A stretch of 64,000 nt of DNA. Source: Eikenella corrodens. GTDB lineage: Bacteria > Pseudomonadota > Gammaproteobacteria > Burkholderiales > Neisseriaceae. A program made the position numbers and the translations under genes. Each line of letters opens with the position of its first letter. Positions within the stretch are counted from its first letter, which is position 1. The notes under the pieces were generated by a model that ran no database searches, was not told the DNA's origin, and saw only the letters and a list, made by a program, of their open reading frames with translations. The stretch covers positions 1,116,001 to 1,180,000 of the forward strand of contig NZ_CP034670.1 in NCBI RefSeq assembly GCF_003990355.1, written 5' to 3'. Shown one piece after another: positions 9,480-17,700 of the stretch.

Positions 9480-9480
9480 A

Positions 9481-10167
9481 ATGATTCCATTAATTCAACT
9501 AAATATGCTCCCCTACCGTGAGGAGCAGGATAAGCAGAAAAAAGCCCAGTTCACTAGATTGATGATTTTTTCTGGTTTGATTGGTGTCGGTTTGTTGGTA
9601 TTTACGTATGTATCGCTTAGTGGCCTAATCTTAAATCAAGAGTCACGCAACCAACAGCTAACTGCCGGTATTGAACAGTTAAATATTCAGATCAAGGAGG
9701 TAGAAACCTTAGAAGCTGAAAAGCGTGATTTCTTAGCTCGGAAAGCGAAAGTGGAAGAGTTGGAGAATAAGCGTTTTGAGGCAGCTAGGATGATTGATTC
9801 ACTGAACACTGTTGCGCCGGAAGGTGTTTATCTAACAGGTATTAAGGCTAAGGATGTTAGCACTTATACTCTGTCTGGTAAGGCTACCAGTGATAGTAAA
9901 ATTGCTGATTTTATGCGGGTAATTCCAAGTACCAATGTATTTGGCCAGCCTTCATTGGATAGCATCAATAAAGTAGAGTCTGTACAAGAGTTTGAGTTGA
10001 CTGTAGCAGTTGCTTCCGCACCAATGAGCGGAGATTCAATAAATATTGCTCCCGTTGTAATGTCGTCAGAATCTGCTTCTACTGCCAGCAATACTCCTGC
10101 ATCAGTACCTAATACGTCTGTAGCACCTGCATCATCCGCTACAGCCACTTCCTCTCCTGCAAATTAA
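9481..10167 (+). CDS. pilN: Type IV pilus assembly protein PilN
   Basis: Bitopic inner-membrane protein of the alignment complex. The conserved PilM-binding peptide is visible as IQLNMLPYRE at residues 5-14. A transmembrane segment spans about 28-50, a coiled coil about 55-100, and a ferredoxin-like periplasmic domain follows. The last 40 residues are rich in Ser, Thr, Ala and Pro, making this PilN somewhat longer than usual (228 versus about 200 residues). The start lies one base after the pilM stop, so the two are translationally coupled. Confidence 0.95.
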   Translation: MIPLIQLNMLPYREEQDKQKKAQFTRLMIFSGLIGVGLLVFTYVSLSGLILNQESRNQQLTAGIEQLNIQIKEVETLEAEKRDFLARKAKVEELENKRFEAARMIDSLNTVAPEGVYLTGIKAKDVSTYTLSGKATSDSKIADFMRVIPSTNVFGQPSLDSINKVESVQEFELTVAVASAPMSGDSINIAPVVMSSESASTASNTPASVPNTSVAPASSATATSSPAN

Positions 10168-10182
10168 TGGAAGGGTGAAATC

Positions 10183-10797
10183 ATGGCACAAAAAATTGAC
10201 CTTAATACTCTATATAAACAAAACAAGCTGGTTCAGCTTGGTGCTGGTATCGTTATCGTTGTTCTCCTTTTGATTGCGGGCTACTTTGCTTTGTTTAAAG
10301 GACAATGGGAGGAATATGAGGGTTTGCAGCAAAAAGAAGAGCAGCTGAAGCAAGAGTATCAGAGCAAAGCTGATCAGGCAGCCAACCTGCCAGTTTTGAA
10401 GGATGAGTTGGAAAAAATCCGTACTGCATTCAACGTATTGTTAAAACAATTGCCTACAGATGCAGAAATTCCAAATTTGATTCAGGAATTACATCAGGCA
10501 GGGGCGAAAAACAGTATGCGTATGAATAGTGTGAAACCTTTGCCACCGGTGGATCTTGATAACGTACAACAATTACCTTATGAAATTTCTATTTCAGGAA
10601 ATTATGAGCAAATTGCACAATTTATACGTGATGTAGGTCGTCTGTCCCGTATCGTAACCTTAGATAAGATCAATCTTGCTCCTGCAGATGCAAAAGATAG
10701 TAATGGCATACTCACCTTAACTGCTAACGCTAATACTTATAAGGCGCTAGCTCTGAGTGAGATAGCTGCTGCCTCGGCTGCGTCACAAGCTGAATGA
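10183..10797 (+). CDS. pilO: Type IV pilus assembly protein PilO
   Basis: Periplasmic partner of PilN in the inner-membrane alignment complex. The 204-residue product has one transmembrane segment (about residues 17-38), a Glu/Lys/Gln-rich coiled coil (about 45-85) and a C-terminal ferredoxin-like domain (SISGNYEQIAQFIRDVGRL). It lies 15 bp after pilN with GAAGGGTGAAATC ahead of the ATG. Length and architecture match neisserial PilO. Confidence 0.95.
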   Translation: MAQKIDLNTLYKQNKLVQLGAGIVIVVLLLIAGYFALFKGQWEEYEGLQQKEEQLKQEYQSKADQAANLPVLKDELEKIRTAFNVLLKQLPTDAEIPNLIQELHQAGAKNSMRMNSVKPLPPVDLDNVQQLPYEISISGNYEQIAQFIRDVGRLSRIVTLDKINLAPADAKDSNGILTLTANANTYKALALSEIAAASAASQAE

Positions 10798-10827
10798 TAA
10801 GACTGATTCTTTATAAAGGACTTTATA

Positions 10828-11361
10828 ATGAAGAAAAATATACTATGGTGCTCAGCAGTTCTTTTGCTGACGGCCTGTTCTTTGACCGAGGGCGATCTGC
10901 AGCAGTGGATGGATAATGCTCAGGCGGAAGCAAAAAGTAAGGTGCGCCAACCACAGATACCGACTATTTCAAAGTCTCCTGAGTATGTGGATCCTGTCAT
11001 TAATGGATTGAATATATTTGATCTTAAACGGCTGCGTGTGAACCAACAATCTGGTATTAATGCTCCAAATCCTGATAGACCAAAAGAGATTTTGGAAAAC
11101 TTTAGTTTAGAAAGCTTGCGTTATGTAGGCTCTATTAAACGAGGTGGGCAAGTTTCCGCTTTCGTTGAGGCAGGAGGTCACACCTATACCGTACGCGTTG
11201 GCAATTATCTTGGCCAAAACTATGGGCAGATTACTGCTATTACTCCGGACAAACTGATTTTGTCGGAGGTAACTGAAGATAGCTATGGTGCATGGCAACG
11301 TCGAACAGCGGAATTGGAGTTAAATGCTTCAGACGCTTCTAACCAATCAAAATCTAATTAA
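10828..11361 (+). CDS. pilP: Type IV pilus lipoprotein PilP
   Basis: Lipoprotein linking PilNO to the PilQ secretin. Signal peptide MKKNILWCSAVLLLTAC ends in lipobox LLTAC (Cys17). An extended linker follows, then the C-terminal beta-sandwich domain with LESLRYVGSIKRGGQ and VRVGNYLGQNYGQI, the usual PilP core. The 177-residue length agrees with Neisseria PilP. It lies 30 bp after pilO and 21 bp before pilQ. Confidence 0.95.
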   Translation: MKKNILWCSAVLLLTACSLTEGDLQQWMDNAQAEAKSKVRQPQIPTISKSPEYVDPVINGLNIFDLKRLRVNQQSGINAPNPDRPKEILENFSLESLRYVGSIKRGGQVSAFVEAGGHTYTVRVGNYLGQNYGQITAITPDKLILSEVTEDSYGAWQRRTAELELNASDASNQSKSN

Positions 11362-11382
11362 ACTTACTAAGGGATTTACGCT

Positions 11383-13500
11383 ATGAAAATCAAAAAACTG
11401 CAATATCTAACCGCTTTAGGTATGAGCTTGGCCATGCAAGGCGTACTGGCTGGTAATATTACAGATATTAACGTCTCTGCTTTACCAAATAATCAGAAGG
11501 TTATTAAAATCCGTTTCGATCGGGATATGTTGAAGCCGAGCGGTTTTATTACTACTACGCCTGCCCGGATTGCTTTGGATTTCCCAAATACGGGTGCCAA
11601 TCTTAACCAACCAGTACTGCAATATAACGACGCTCTGCTTAACCAAATTGCTGTCGCTCAAGATAGCAATAAAACCCGTGTTCTACTTAACTTGAATAGA
11701 CCGGGGCAATACAATGCTGAAGTCAGAGGCAATGAGGTTTGGATTTATCTGAATGAATCTGGCCAAGGGGTTTCTACAACTGTAAGAGCTGCTCCTCCCA
11801 GCAACCAAATTCAACAAGAATCTCTTGGTATAACGGAAACTCGTCCTGCTGCTGGTCAGAATGCTCTTGGTAGCAATACTGCCAACGTAGCCGTTGATTT
11901 TCACAAAGGTGCAAGTAATTCTGGCGTGATTGAAATTAATACTGCCGGTTATCGTGGTACTCCTGAAATCAAACAGCGTTCCAATAACTTGGTTATTTTG
12001 CTGAAAAATAACCAATTGCCGATTGCTGCACAACGTAATTTGGATGTAACCGATTTCAGTACTCCGGTTCGTACTATCAGTCTACGCCGTTTAGGTAATG
12101 ATACAGAGATTACCATTAAGAACCAGGGTGGTTGGGAACATAAAACCAGTCAGTCTGCTGGTCGATATACTATTACCGTTTCTCCAAAATCTGTCGTAGC
12201 TGAAGATGGTCTGCGTAACCGTAATCATCACTTTACTGGTAAACGCGTTTCTTTAGATTTCCAAGATGTAGATGTACGTACCATCCTGCAGATTTTGGCT
12301 AAAGAGTCCAATATGAACATTGTAGCCAGCGATAGCGTTTCTGGCAAAATGACCTTGTCGTTGAAGGATGTGCCTTGGGATCAGGCCTTGGATTTGGTAA
12401 TGCAGTCACGCGGGTTAGAATCGCGTCGTAACGGTAATATTATCCGTGTTGCTCCGGCTGAAGAGTTCCGTAAAATTGATGTTGAGACTCTGGAAAATGC
12501 TAAGCGTATTGAAGAACTTGGTCCTCTAGTATCTCGTACGTTCCAGTTGAAATACAAAGATGTTAATGAATTCCGTAAAATACTGAATATTAATGAGAAT
12601 GGCGGATCAAATACTGGTAATAATAACTCTTTGTTGAGCAATCGTGGTTCTGCTGTTATTGATCCGGCTACGAATACCTTGATTATTAAGGATAACCAAA
12701 ATGTTATCAAGGAATTTGAGCGTTTAATTGAACAGTTGGATGTCCCTGCCCGTCAAGTGATGATTGAGGCTCGTATTGTTGAAGCTACGGATGGTTTTTC
12801 CCGTGCTTTAGGTGTGAAGTTTGGTTATAACAAAACATCAGGCTCAACTCAGATTGGTAGCGGGTTAGGCACTAATAATGGTGGTACCGGAACAGCTTTT
12901 TCTATTGCCCCTAACGTGAACTTGCCGGCTGCAGCCGCAACCTCTTCCATTACCATTGTCCGTGCGTTGTCCTCTGGTGCGTTGGGGTTGGAATTGACTG
13001 CTATGCAGGAACAAAACCGCGGTAAGATTATTTCCAGCCCGCGCGTGCTGACTCAAGACCGGAAAGAGGCGACCATCAAAGCTGGTCGGGAAATTCCCTA
13101 TCAGGAAGCTTCTTCCAGTGGAGCTACCAGCACCAGCTTCAAAGAAGCCGTATTGGGCTTGACTGTTACTCCCCAAATCACACCTGACGGTAATGTGATT
13201 ATGGATATCAAACTGAATAAAGACTCTGTGGATCAGGGGTGTAGTGTGCTAGGAACACCGTGTATCAGTACCAAGGAACTTAACACTCGTGCGATGGTGG
13301 AAGATGGTGGTACCATCATCTTGGGCGGTATCTATGAGGAAGACAATTCTAACTCCCAATACAAAGTACCGCTGCTGGGTGATATTCCTGTAGTTGGTAA
13401 CTTGTTCCGTGGCACCAAACGCAATAACAGCAAAAATGAATTGCTGATCTTCATCACCCCGCGCATCATGGGTACTGAAGGTAACGTTCTGCGCTACTAA
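11383..13500 (+). CDS. pilQ: Type IV pilus outer-membrane secretin PilQ
   Basis: Forms the multimeric outer-membrane channel through which pili and, in naturally competent Neisseriaceae, transforming DNA pass. The 705 residues contain a signal peptide (about 1-24), two AMIN-type domains, a secretin/TonB short N-terminal domain (VSLDFQDVDVRTILQILAKE), an N-domain (TFQLKYKDVNEFRKIL) and the C-terminal secretin domain with VLTQDRKEATIKAGREIPYQ and LLIFITPRIM. It is about 60 residues shorter than meningococcal PilQ because the basic repeat region between the AMIN domains is reduced to a short linker. It is the last pil gene and continues into aroK. Confidence 0.95.
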   Translation: MKIKKLQYLTALGMSLAMQGVLAGNITDINVSALPNNQKVIKIRFDRDMLKPSGFITTTPARIALDFPNTGANLNQPVLQYNDALLNQIAVAQDSNKTRVLLNLNRPGQYNAEVRGNEVWIYLNESGQGVSTTVRAAPPSNQIQQESLGITETRPAAGQNALGSNTANVAVDFHKGASNSGVIEINTAGYRGTPEIKQRSNNLVILLKNNQLPIAAQRNLDVTDFSTPVRTISLRRLGNDTEITIKNQGGWEHKTSQSAGRYTITVSPKSVVAEDGLRNRNHHFTGKRVSLDFQDVDVRTILQILAKESNMNIVASDSVSGKMTLSLKDVPWDQALDLVMQSRGLESRRNGNIIRVAPAEEFRKIDVETLENAKRIEELGPLVSRTFQLKYKDVNEFRKILNINENGGSNTGNNNSLLSNRGSAVIDPATNTLIIKDNQNVIKEFERLIEQLDVPARQVMIEARIVEATDGFSRALGVKFGYNKTSGSTQIGSGLGTNNGGTGTAFSIAPNVNLPAAAATSSITIVRALSSGALGLELTAMQEQNRGKIISSPRVLTQDRKEATIKAGREIPYQEASSSGATSTSFKEAVLGLTVTPQITPDGNVIMDIKLNKDSVDQGCSVLGTPCISTKELNTRAMVEDGGTIILGGIYEEDNSNSQYKVPLLGDIPVVGNLFRGTKRNNSKNELLIFITPRIMGTEGNVLRY

Positions 13501-13529
13501 ACCACACTTTGCCGATTGATTCGGTTACA

Positions 13530-14078
13530 ATGCCTGCCATGAATACCATGGCAGGCAATATTTTTTTGATCGGATTGATGGGTGCGGGCAAAACCACTCA
13601 TGGAAAACAGTTGGCAGCATTGTTGCAACGCGATTTTATTGATAGTGACCAACTGATTTGCCAACGTACCGGCGTTTCCATCCCTACTATTTTCGAGCTG
13701 GAAGGGGAGGGCGGCTTTCGCAAGCGCGAAGCTGCTGTTATTGACGAATTGACCCGCCGCCATCACATTACCCTCGCTACCGGTGGTGGGGCTGTTTTAT
13801 CTCCCGATAATCGCCGTTGTTTGCATACACGAGGCACGGTGATCTATTTGCACACCACCCCTGAAATCCTATATCGGCGCATCCAGCATGACAAAAACCG
13901 CCCGCTGCTTCAGGTAGCCGATCCTCTCGACAAGCTGCAAGCACTCTACCAACAGCGCGACCCGCTTTACCGAGAAACCGCCCACCTTATATTCAATATT
14001 TCGCCGCAACATTCCTGTCCGCAAATCACCAAGCAGCTGTTGCAGTTGATTCAACAACATATCAAAGAAAACCGATAA
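13530..14078 (+). CDS. aroK: Shikimate kinase
   Basis: Phosphorylates shikimate at the 3-hydroxyl in the chorismate pathway. It carries P-loop GLMGAGKTT, the shikimate-binding DSD/R region (FIDSDQLI, GGFRKRE), ATGGGAVL and the lid RPLLQVADP. The pilQ-aroK-aroB order is conserved in Neisseria and many other proteobacteria. The start is uncertain: ATGs at 13530, 13539 and 13548 and a TTG at 13509 are all in frame and none has a clear ribosome site. 13530 is chosen as a compromise. The stop overlaps the aroB start (TAATG). Confidence 0.92.
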   Translation: MPAMNTMAGNIFLIGLMGAGKTTHGKQLAALLQRDFIDSDQLICQRTGVSIPTIFELEGEGGFRKREAAVIDELTRRHHITLATGGGAVLSPDNRRCLHTRGTVIYLHTTPEILYRRIQHDKNRPLLQVADPLDKLQALYQQRDPLYRETAHLIFNISPQHSCPQITKQLLQLIQQHIKENR

Positions 14079-15154
14079 TGCAAACCCTGCACGTCCATAC
14101 CCCCGGTCACAGCTATCCCATCCATATTGGTTTCCGCTTATTCGACAACTTGGCCGAACTCATCCGCCCACATATCGGCGGCAAAGCCGCCATCATCAGC
14201 AATCAAACCGTTGCCCCGCTTTATCTTGCCCCCGTCAAAGCAGCCTACCAACAACTCGGCATCAGCGTTTGCGACATCATCCTGCCCGACGGCGAACAAT
14301 ACAAAAACAGCGAATCCCTCCAGCAAATCTACACCGGCCTGTTGCAGCACCATGCTGACCGCCGTACCACCATCCTCGCCCTCGGCGGCGGCGTAATCGG
14401 CGATTTGGCCGGCTTTGCCGCCGCCACCTACCAGCGCGGCATTCCCTTCATCCAAATCCCCACCACCTTGCTCAGCCAGGTTGATTCCTCCGTGGGCGGC
14501 AAAACCGGCATCAACCACCCGCTCGGCAAAAACATGATTGGCGCGTTTTACCAGCCCCAAGCCGTCATCGCCGACACCGCCGCCCTGCAAACCCTTCCCC
14601 CGCGCGAGTTTTCCGCCGGCCTGGCCGAAGTCATCAAATACGCCCTGCTCGGCGACATTGATTTCCTTGCCAAACTCGAGCACGCCATGCCCGGCATCAT
14701 GCGGCAAGAGCCCGCCGCCCTTGCCGACACCATTCGCCACTGCTGCCAGATGAAAGCAGACATCGTCGAGCAGGACGAAAAAGAGCAGGGCATCCGCGCC
14801 CTCCTTAACCTCGGCCACACCTTCGGCCATGCCATCGAAACCCAAATGGGCTACGGCAACTGGCTGCACGGCGAAGCTGTAGCCGCCGGCATGGTACTCG
14901 CCGCCCGCCTGTCCGAGCGCAAAGGCTACCTGAAAACCGCCGATACCGAACGCATCATCCGCCTGCTGCAAGCCGCCCGATTGCCCGTTGCCCCACCGGA
15001 GTTTGCGGTCGACACCTGGCTTGCCCACATGCAGCACGACAAAAAAAATCAAGCCGGCCAAATCCGCCTCGTCATCCTCAAACGGCTCGGCCAAGCCGCC
15101 GTAGAAGCCGGTTTCAGCCGCGAAGACATGACCGCCTTGCTGCACAGCATATGA
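14078..15154 (+). CDS. aroB: 3-Dehydroquinate synthase
   Basis: NAD- and metal-dependent cyclase converting DAHP to 3-dehydroquinate. The 358 residues show GGGVIGDLAGFAAATYQRG (NAD site), PTTLLSQVDSSVGGKTGIN, the metal-binding GEAVAAGM and LNLGHTFGHAIE. It overlaps aroK by one base, so translation is coupled. An intragenic DUS at 14921-14937 encodes KGYLKT, showing that uptake sequences are tolerated in coding DNA. Confidence 0.96.
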   Translation: MQTLHVHTPGHSYPIHIGFRLFDNLAELIRPHIGGKAAIISNQTVAPLYLAPVKAAYQQLGISVCDIILPDGEQYKNSESLQQIYTGLLQHHADRRTTILALGGGVIGDLAGFAAATYQRGIPFIQIPTTLLSQVDSSVGGKTGINHPLGKNMIGAFYQPQAVIADTAALQTLPPREFSAGLAEVIKYALLGDIDFLAKLEHAMPGIMRQEPAALADTIRHCCQMKADIVEQDEKEQGIRALLNLGHTFGHAIETQMGYGNWLHGEAVAAGMVLAARLSERKGYLKTADTERIIRLLQAARLPVAPPEFAVDTWLAHMQHDKKNQAGQIRLVILKRLGQAAVEAGFSREDMTALLHSI

Positions 15155-15232
15155 TTTCCCTTCAGGCGGGTGGGCAGACCAAGTTTGGCAGAGCCGCCTG
15201 AGCCACATGCCCGAATCAAACGGATATGAAAA

Positions 15233-15269
15233 TTTCAGGTAGCCCGTTCCCGCAACAGGCTACCTGAAA
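15233..15269 (+). terminator. Inverted DUS pair after aroB
   Basis: TTTCAGGTAGCC and GGCTACCTGAAA form a 12-bp stem with a 13-base loop, 79 bp after aroB and immediately before Correia copy 4. It is the plausible end of the pilMNOPQ-aroKB transcript. Confidence 0.65.
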
Positions 15270-15272
15270 ACA

Positions 15273-15376
15273 ATATGGTGAATTAACAAAAACCGGTACA
15301 GCGTTGGCTCGCCCTGCCGTATTATTTGTACTGCCTGCGGCTCGCCGCATTGCCCGATTTTTGTTAATCCACTATA
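15273..15376. mobile_element. Correia-type miniature element, copy 4 (104 bp)
   Basis: The left end is slightly altered (AATATGGTGAATTAAC); the right end is GTTAATCCACTATA. Internal blocks are conserved. It ends 30 bp upstream of the ATG at 15407 and may supply its promoter. Confidence 0.85.
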
Positions 15377-15406
15377 ACGGCAAATTTTGCCAACTGGCCG
15401 CACACC

Positions 15407-15814
15407 ATGAAAACCTTCAAAATCAGCCCGAATTACCTCCGCCACTTCCTCGACATCTCCCCGTTCTACTACAGCGAAGAACTCTACCCCGAGCTGACCG
15501 CCCTCAACCTGGCCAACCGCAGCAGCGTCCGCCGTTGGGCGCACGAATACCTGCGCCCCCATTTCCTCGGGTGTCCCATTGCCCGGCAAATCCGCATCAA
15601 AGAAAGCTTTCGCTACGGCCTCAATTTCTGGCCGGACGATACCCTGCAACACTGCGCCGAAGAATGGCTCGACCCGACCGGGCAAACCCCAATCCGCCGG
15701 CGCTGCGAAGAAATCTGGAACGACCTGTTCGACGGCGAATATTTCGGCATCGACAATCCTGCCGCCTACCAAATTGTCACAACCCCGCCTGGCGATCCGT
15801 TCGGCCATATATAG
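15407..15814 (+). CDS. Hypothetical protein, 135 residues
   Basis: I do not recognise a family. The predicted product is soluble and rich in Trp, Tyr, Arg and Pro, with no signal or membrane segment. Codon usage is GC-rich like flanking core genes, which favours a real gene. It sits alone between two Correia-type sequences: copy 4 ends 30 bp upstream, and the degenerate fragment starts 10 bp after the stop. No clear ribosome site is seen before the ATG at 15407. Confidence 0.6.
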   Translation: MKTFKISPNYLRHFLDISPFYYSEELYPELTALNLANRSSVRRWAHEYLRPHFLGCPIARQIRIKESFRYGLNFWPDDTLQHCAEEWLDPTGQTPIRRRCEEIWNDLFDGEYFGIDNPAAYQIVTTPPGDPFGHI

Positions 15815-15824
15815 CAAACCAACT

Positions 15825-15905
15825 TATAGTGGATTAACAAAAATCAGGACAAGCGGCGAGGTGGGGCAGCAATACGGTAAGACGAGCCAATGCCGTATCG
15901 GAAGC
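15825..15905. mobile_element. Truncated Correia-type element
   Basis: The left terminus TATAGTGGATTAACAAAAAT and internal GACAAGCGGCGAG and GAGCCAATGCCGTAT blocks are present. The central part is altered and the right terminal repeat is missing. Confidence 0.7.
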
Positions 15906-15929
15906 GGAGTTGATTGGTTGTAGGTGGGA

Positions 15930-15961
15930 AAAGGCTACCTGAAAATTTTCAGGTAGCCTTT
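15930..15961. terminator. Perfect DUS palindrome
   Basis: Two DUS copies meet head to head without a loop, giving a 32-base perfect palindrome (AAAGGCTACCTGAAAA and its inverse). It could terminate transcription from either side. Confidence 0.6.
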
Positions 15962-15992
15962 ATCTATTGCTGAAATAGTTGTTTCTTCATAA

Positions 15993-16098
15993 TATAGTGG
16001 ATTAACTTTAAACCAGTACAGCGTTGGCTCGCCTTGCCGTAACGTGTGTACTGTCTGCGGCTCGCCGCCTTGTCCTGATTTAAATTTAATTCACTATA
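15993..16098. mobile_element. Correia-type miniature element, copy 5 (106 bp, hybrid ends)
   Basis: The left end is TATAGTGGATTAACTTTAAA (mixed) and the right end AAATTTAATTCACTATA (alternative type). The internal blocks are intact. Confidence 0.9.
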
Positions 16099-16364
16099 TC
16101 TTGGTTATATGTGTGGCAGAAAGGGGAATAGGGGACAGTTAAATGGGGATTGGCCAAAATACTTGAAAAACGCAGCAAAATTCTGCGGCGCGACGTTTGG
16201 CGGCAGCTTGTTGCGCCGGTAGGTATTTTTCTGCATAGAAAAGGCGGAATATGGTTATACATGGTTGGCCGGACAAACAGGATAAAACATTCCCTAATTC
16301 TTTGCTAATTATAGATAAGTATAGTTCGACTTATCTAAATGATCTTGAGAGGGAAGGGCTGGGT

Positions 16365-16949
16365 ATGGAGTTTCTGCACGCAATCAACCAATCTTTGTTT
16401 CTGTTGATTAATGCCGATCATGATGACCATCCCGGCACCATAGTGATGGCTTTGCTGATAGCAGAGTATTTAACCGCCATCACGCTGGCTGCGGTGGCGG
16501 TTTATTTGGTTTGGAAACATCGTTGTCGGCGCGTTATCTGCTTGAATGTGCTGTGCAGCCTGCTGTTGGGCATGGCGGCAACTTATCTGATCCGCAAGGG
16601 CTGGCATGTGCCGCGGCCGTTTGATATGCAGCTGGGCACTAATTTTTTGGCGCACAGCGTCACTTCGTCGTTCCCCAGCAAACACATGACTTCGCTGACT
16701 GCCCCGCTGATGAGCATGTGCCTGTTTGTGCCAACTCGTCTGGTGGGCGTGGCCAGTTTGATGGTGGCAATGAGCGTGGCGTGGTCGCGGGTGTATCTGG
16801 GCGTGCATTGGCCGCTGAATATGGCCGGGGCGCTGCTGGTGGGTTTGTTGGCGGCTTTAACCGTAAAGTATGGCTTGCGCCCGTTGTGGATGCGCTGGCT
16901 TGATACGGCCGATGGCCAGTTTGCCATTCAGGATAAAAAAGCTAGCTGA
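16365..16949 (+). CDS. PAP2-superfamily membrane phosphatase (undecaprenyl-diphosphatase-like)
   Basis: Polytopic membrane protein of 194 residues resembling BcrC/YbjG-type phosphatases, which recycle undecaprenyl diphosphate at the outer face of the inner membrane. The three phosphatase motifs are recognisable: RKGWHVPRPFD, SSFPSKHMTS and SRVYLGVHWPLN. Two positions are unusual: the PSGH glycine is lysine (BcrC has Asp there), and the aspartate closing the third motif is asparagine. The start at 16365 is preferred because GAGAGGGAAGGG precedes it and the frame then opens on MEFLHAINQ; a longer frame to 16251 is unsupported. Substrate and activity are inferred. Confidence 0.8.
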   Translation: MEFLHAINQSLFLLINADHDDHPGTIVMALLIAEYLTAITLAAVAVYLVWKHRCRRVICLNVLCSLLLGMAATYLIRKGWHVPRPFDMQLGTNFLAHSVTSSFPSKHMTSLTAPLMSMCLFVPTRLVGVASLMVAMSVAWSRVYLGVHWPLNMAGALLVGLLAALTVKYGLRPLWMRWLDTADGQFAIQDKKAS

Positions 16950-16969
16950 AACGTTGCACTAAGAGCAAG

Positions 16970-17025
16970 AGGCTACCTGAAAGTTTTAGCTCGGCTGGAG
17001 CTATGCTTTCAGGTAGCCTGTTTTT
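16970..17025 (+). terminator. Inverted DUS pair with T-run after the phosphatase gene
   Basis: AGGCTACCTGAAAG (16970-16983) pairs with CTTTCAGGTAGCCT (17006-17019) and is followed by GTTTTT. This is the typical form of a Rho-independent terminator. Confidence 0.75.
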
Positions 17026-17121
17026 ATGGGGCTTTATGGCGAATCCATTGAACTTCCGATATGGCGTTAACCCGCCTTATATCGATTGCCATTTGATCGG
17101 CTATGGACGCACTTGCCCGAA

Positions 17122-17487
17122 TCAATCATAACGGCGGCATTTAATATCGGAATCCTCGCAGAAAATCGCGTTTTGCTCAGCTTGGCAGGCTCGGCGGACT
17201 TGGGCGCGGGCGAGGCCTTCGTTGTGGCTGGTGGCTTCATAGGTTTTGCTAAACGGGGTAATGCTGCACACATAAGCAGGATTGCGGCCTGTGCGGTGCT
17301 CAATGATGACTTCGCGCACATTGCCGTTGCGGGCAGATTGATTGCGCTCCAACACGGCAATGCGCGCTTCCAAATCGGCAATACGCCGCTCCAGCGTACT
17401 AATGCGCGCGGCATCGTCGGCCGGTGCGGCATAGAGTGCGGTGGGCAGGGCGGTGAGGGCAAGGAGGAGGGGGAGTAGTTTTTTCAT
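17122..17487 (-). CDS. Small exported coiled-coil protein, unrecognised
   Basis: 121 residues: signal peptide MKKLLPLLLALTALPTALYA (cleavage after the first Ala-rich stretch), then a short coiled coil (ISTLERRIADLEARIAVLE, about residues 29-47), then a Cys-containing C-terminal half with four cysteines (YVCS, RACQ, IFCE, IKCR). These could form two disulfides in the periplasm. The ATG at 17487 follows a purine-rich AAGGATTCCC. I recall no named family; similar small exported proteins occur in Neisseriaceae. Confidence 0.72.
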   Translation of the reverse strand: MKKLLPLLLALTALPTALYAAPADDAARISTLERRIADLEARIAVLERNQSARNGNVREVIIEHRTGRNPAYVCSITPFSKTYEATSHNEGLARAQVRRACQAEQNAIFCEDSDIKCRRYD

Positions 17488-17537
17488 GGGAATCCTTGGT
17501 ATTGGAGAAAAACAGGGTTAATTTTGTTGCGGCTTTA

Positions 17538-17571
17538 TTTTCAGGTAGCCTTTTCGGGGGCTACCTGAAAA
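17538..17571 (-). terminator. Inverted DUS pair
   Basis: TTTCAGGTAGCC and GGCTACCTGAAA are separated by 8 bases. It sits after the Sel1-repeat gene (beyond an intervening miniature element) and before the start of the next minus-strand gene. Confidence 0.6.
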
Positions 17572-17572
17572 A

Positions 17573-17679
17573 TATAGTGGATTAAAATAAAAATGAGACA
17601 AGGCGGCAACGCCCGCCGTGTACGGATAGTACATAAGGGCGTTGGCAACGCCGTATCATTGCGATTTTAATCCACTATA
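17573..17679. mobile_element. Divergent Correia-like miniature element (107 bp)
   Basis: It has the same outer ends (TATAGTGGATTAAAAT and ATTTTAATCCACTATA), but the interior differs from the other copies: GACAAGGCGGCAACGCCC, GTACGGATAGTACATAAG and GGCGTTGGCAACGCCG. It appears to be a separate subfamily using the same termini. Confidence 0.8.
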
Positions 17680-17700
17680 ATGCGCTCAGCGGGCGGCCTG

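Larger units (their letters stand above)
15815..16364. other. Intergenic region built of repeats
   Basis: No gene was seen. From left to right it holds a truncated Correia element (15825 to about 15905), a perfect DUS palindrome (15930-15961), a complete Correia element (15993-16098), and about 260 bases of unremarkable sequence before the phosphatase gene. An upstream in-frame extension of that gene (to 16251) lacks a ribosome site. Confidence 0.6.

Noticed and set aside
14138..15208. 356-codon open frame antisense to aroB
   Set aside because: It is entirely within the shadow of aroB and has no recognisable motif.
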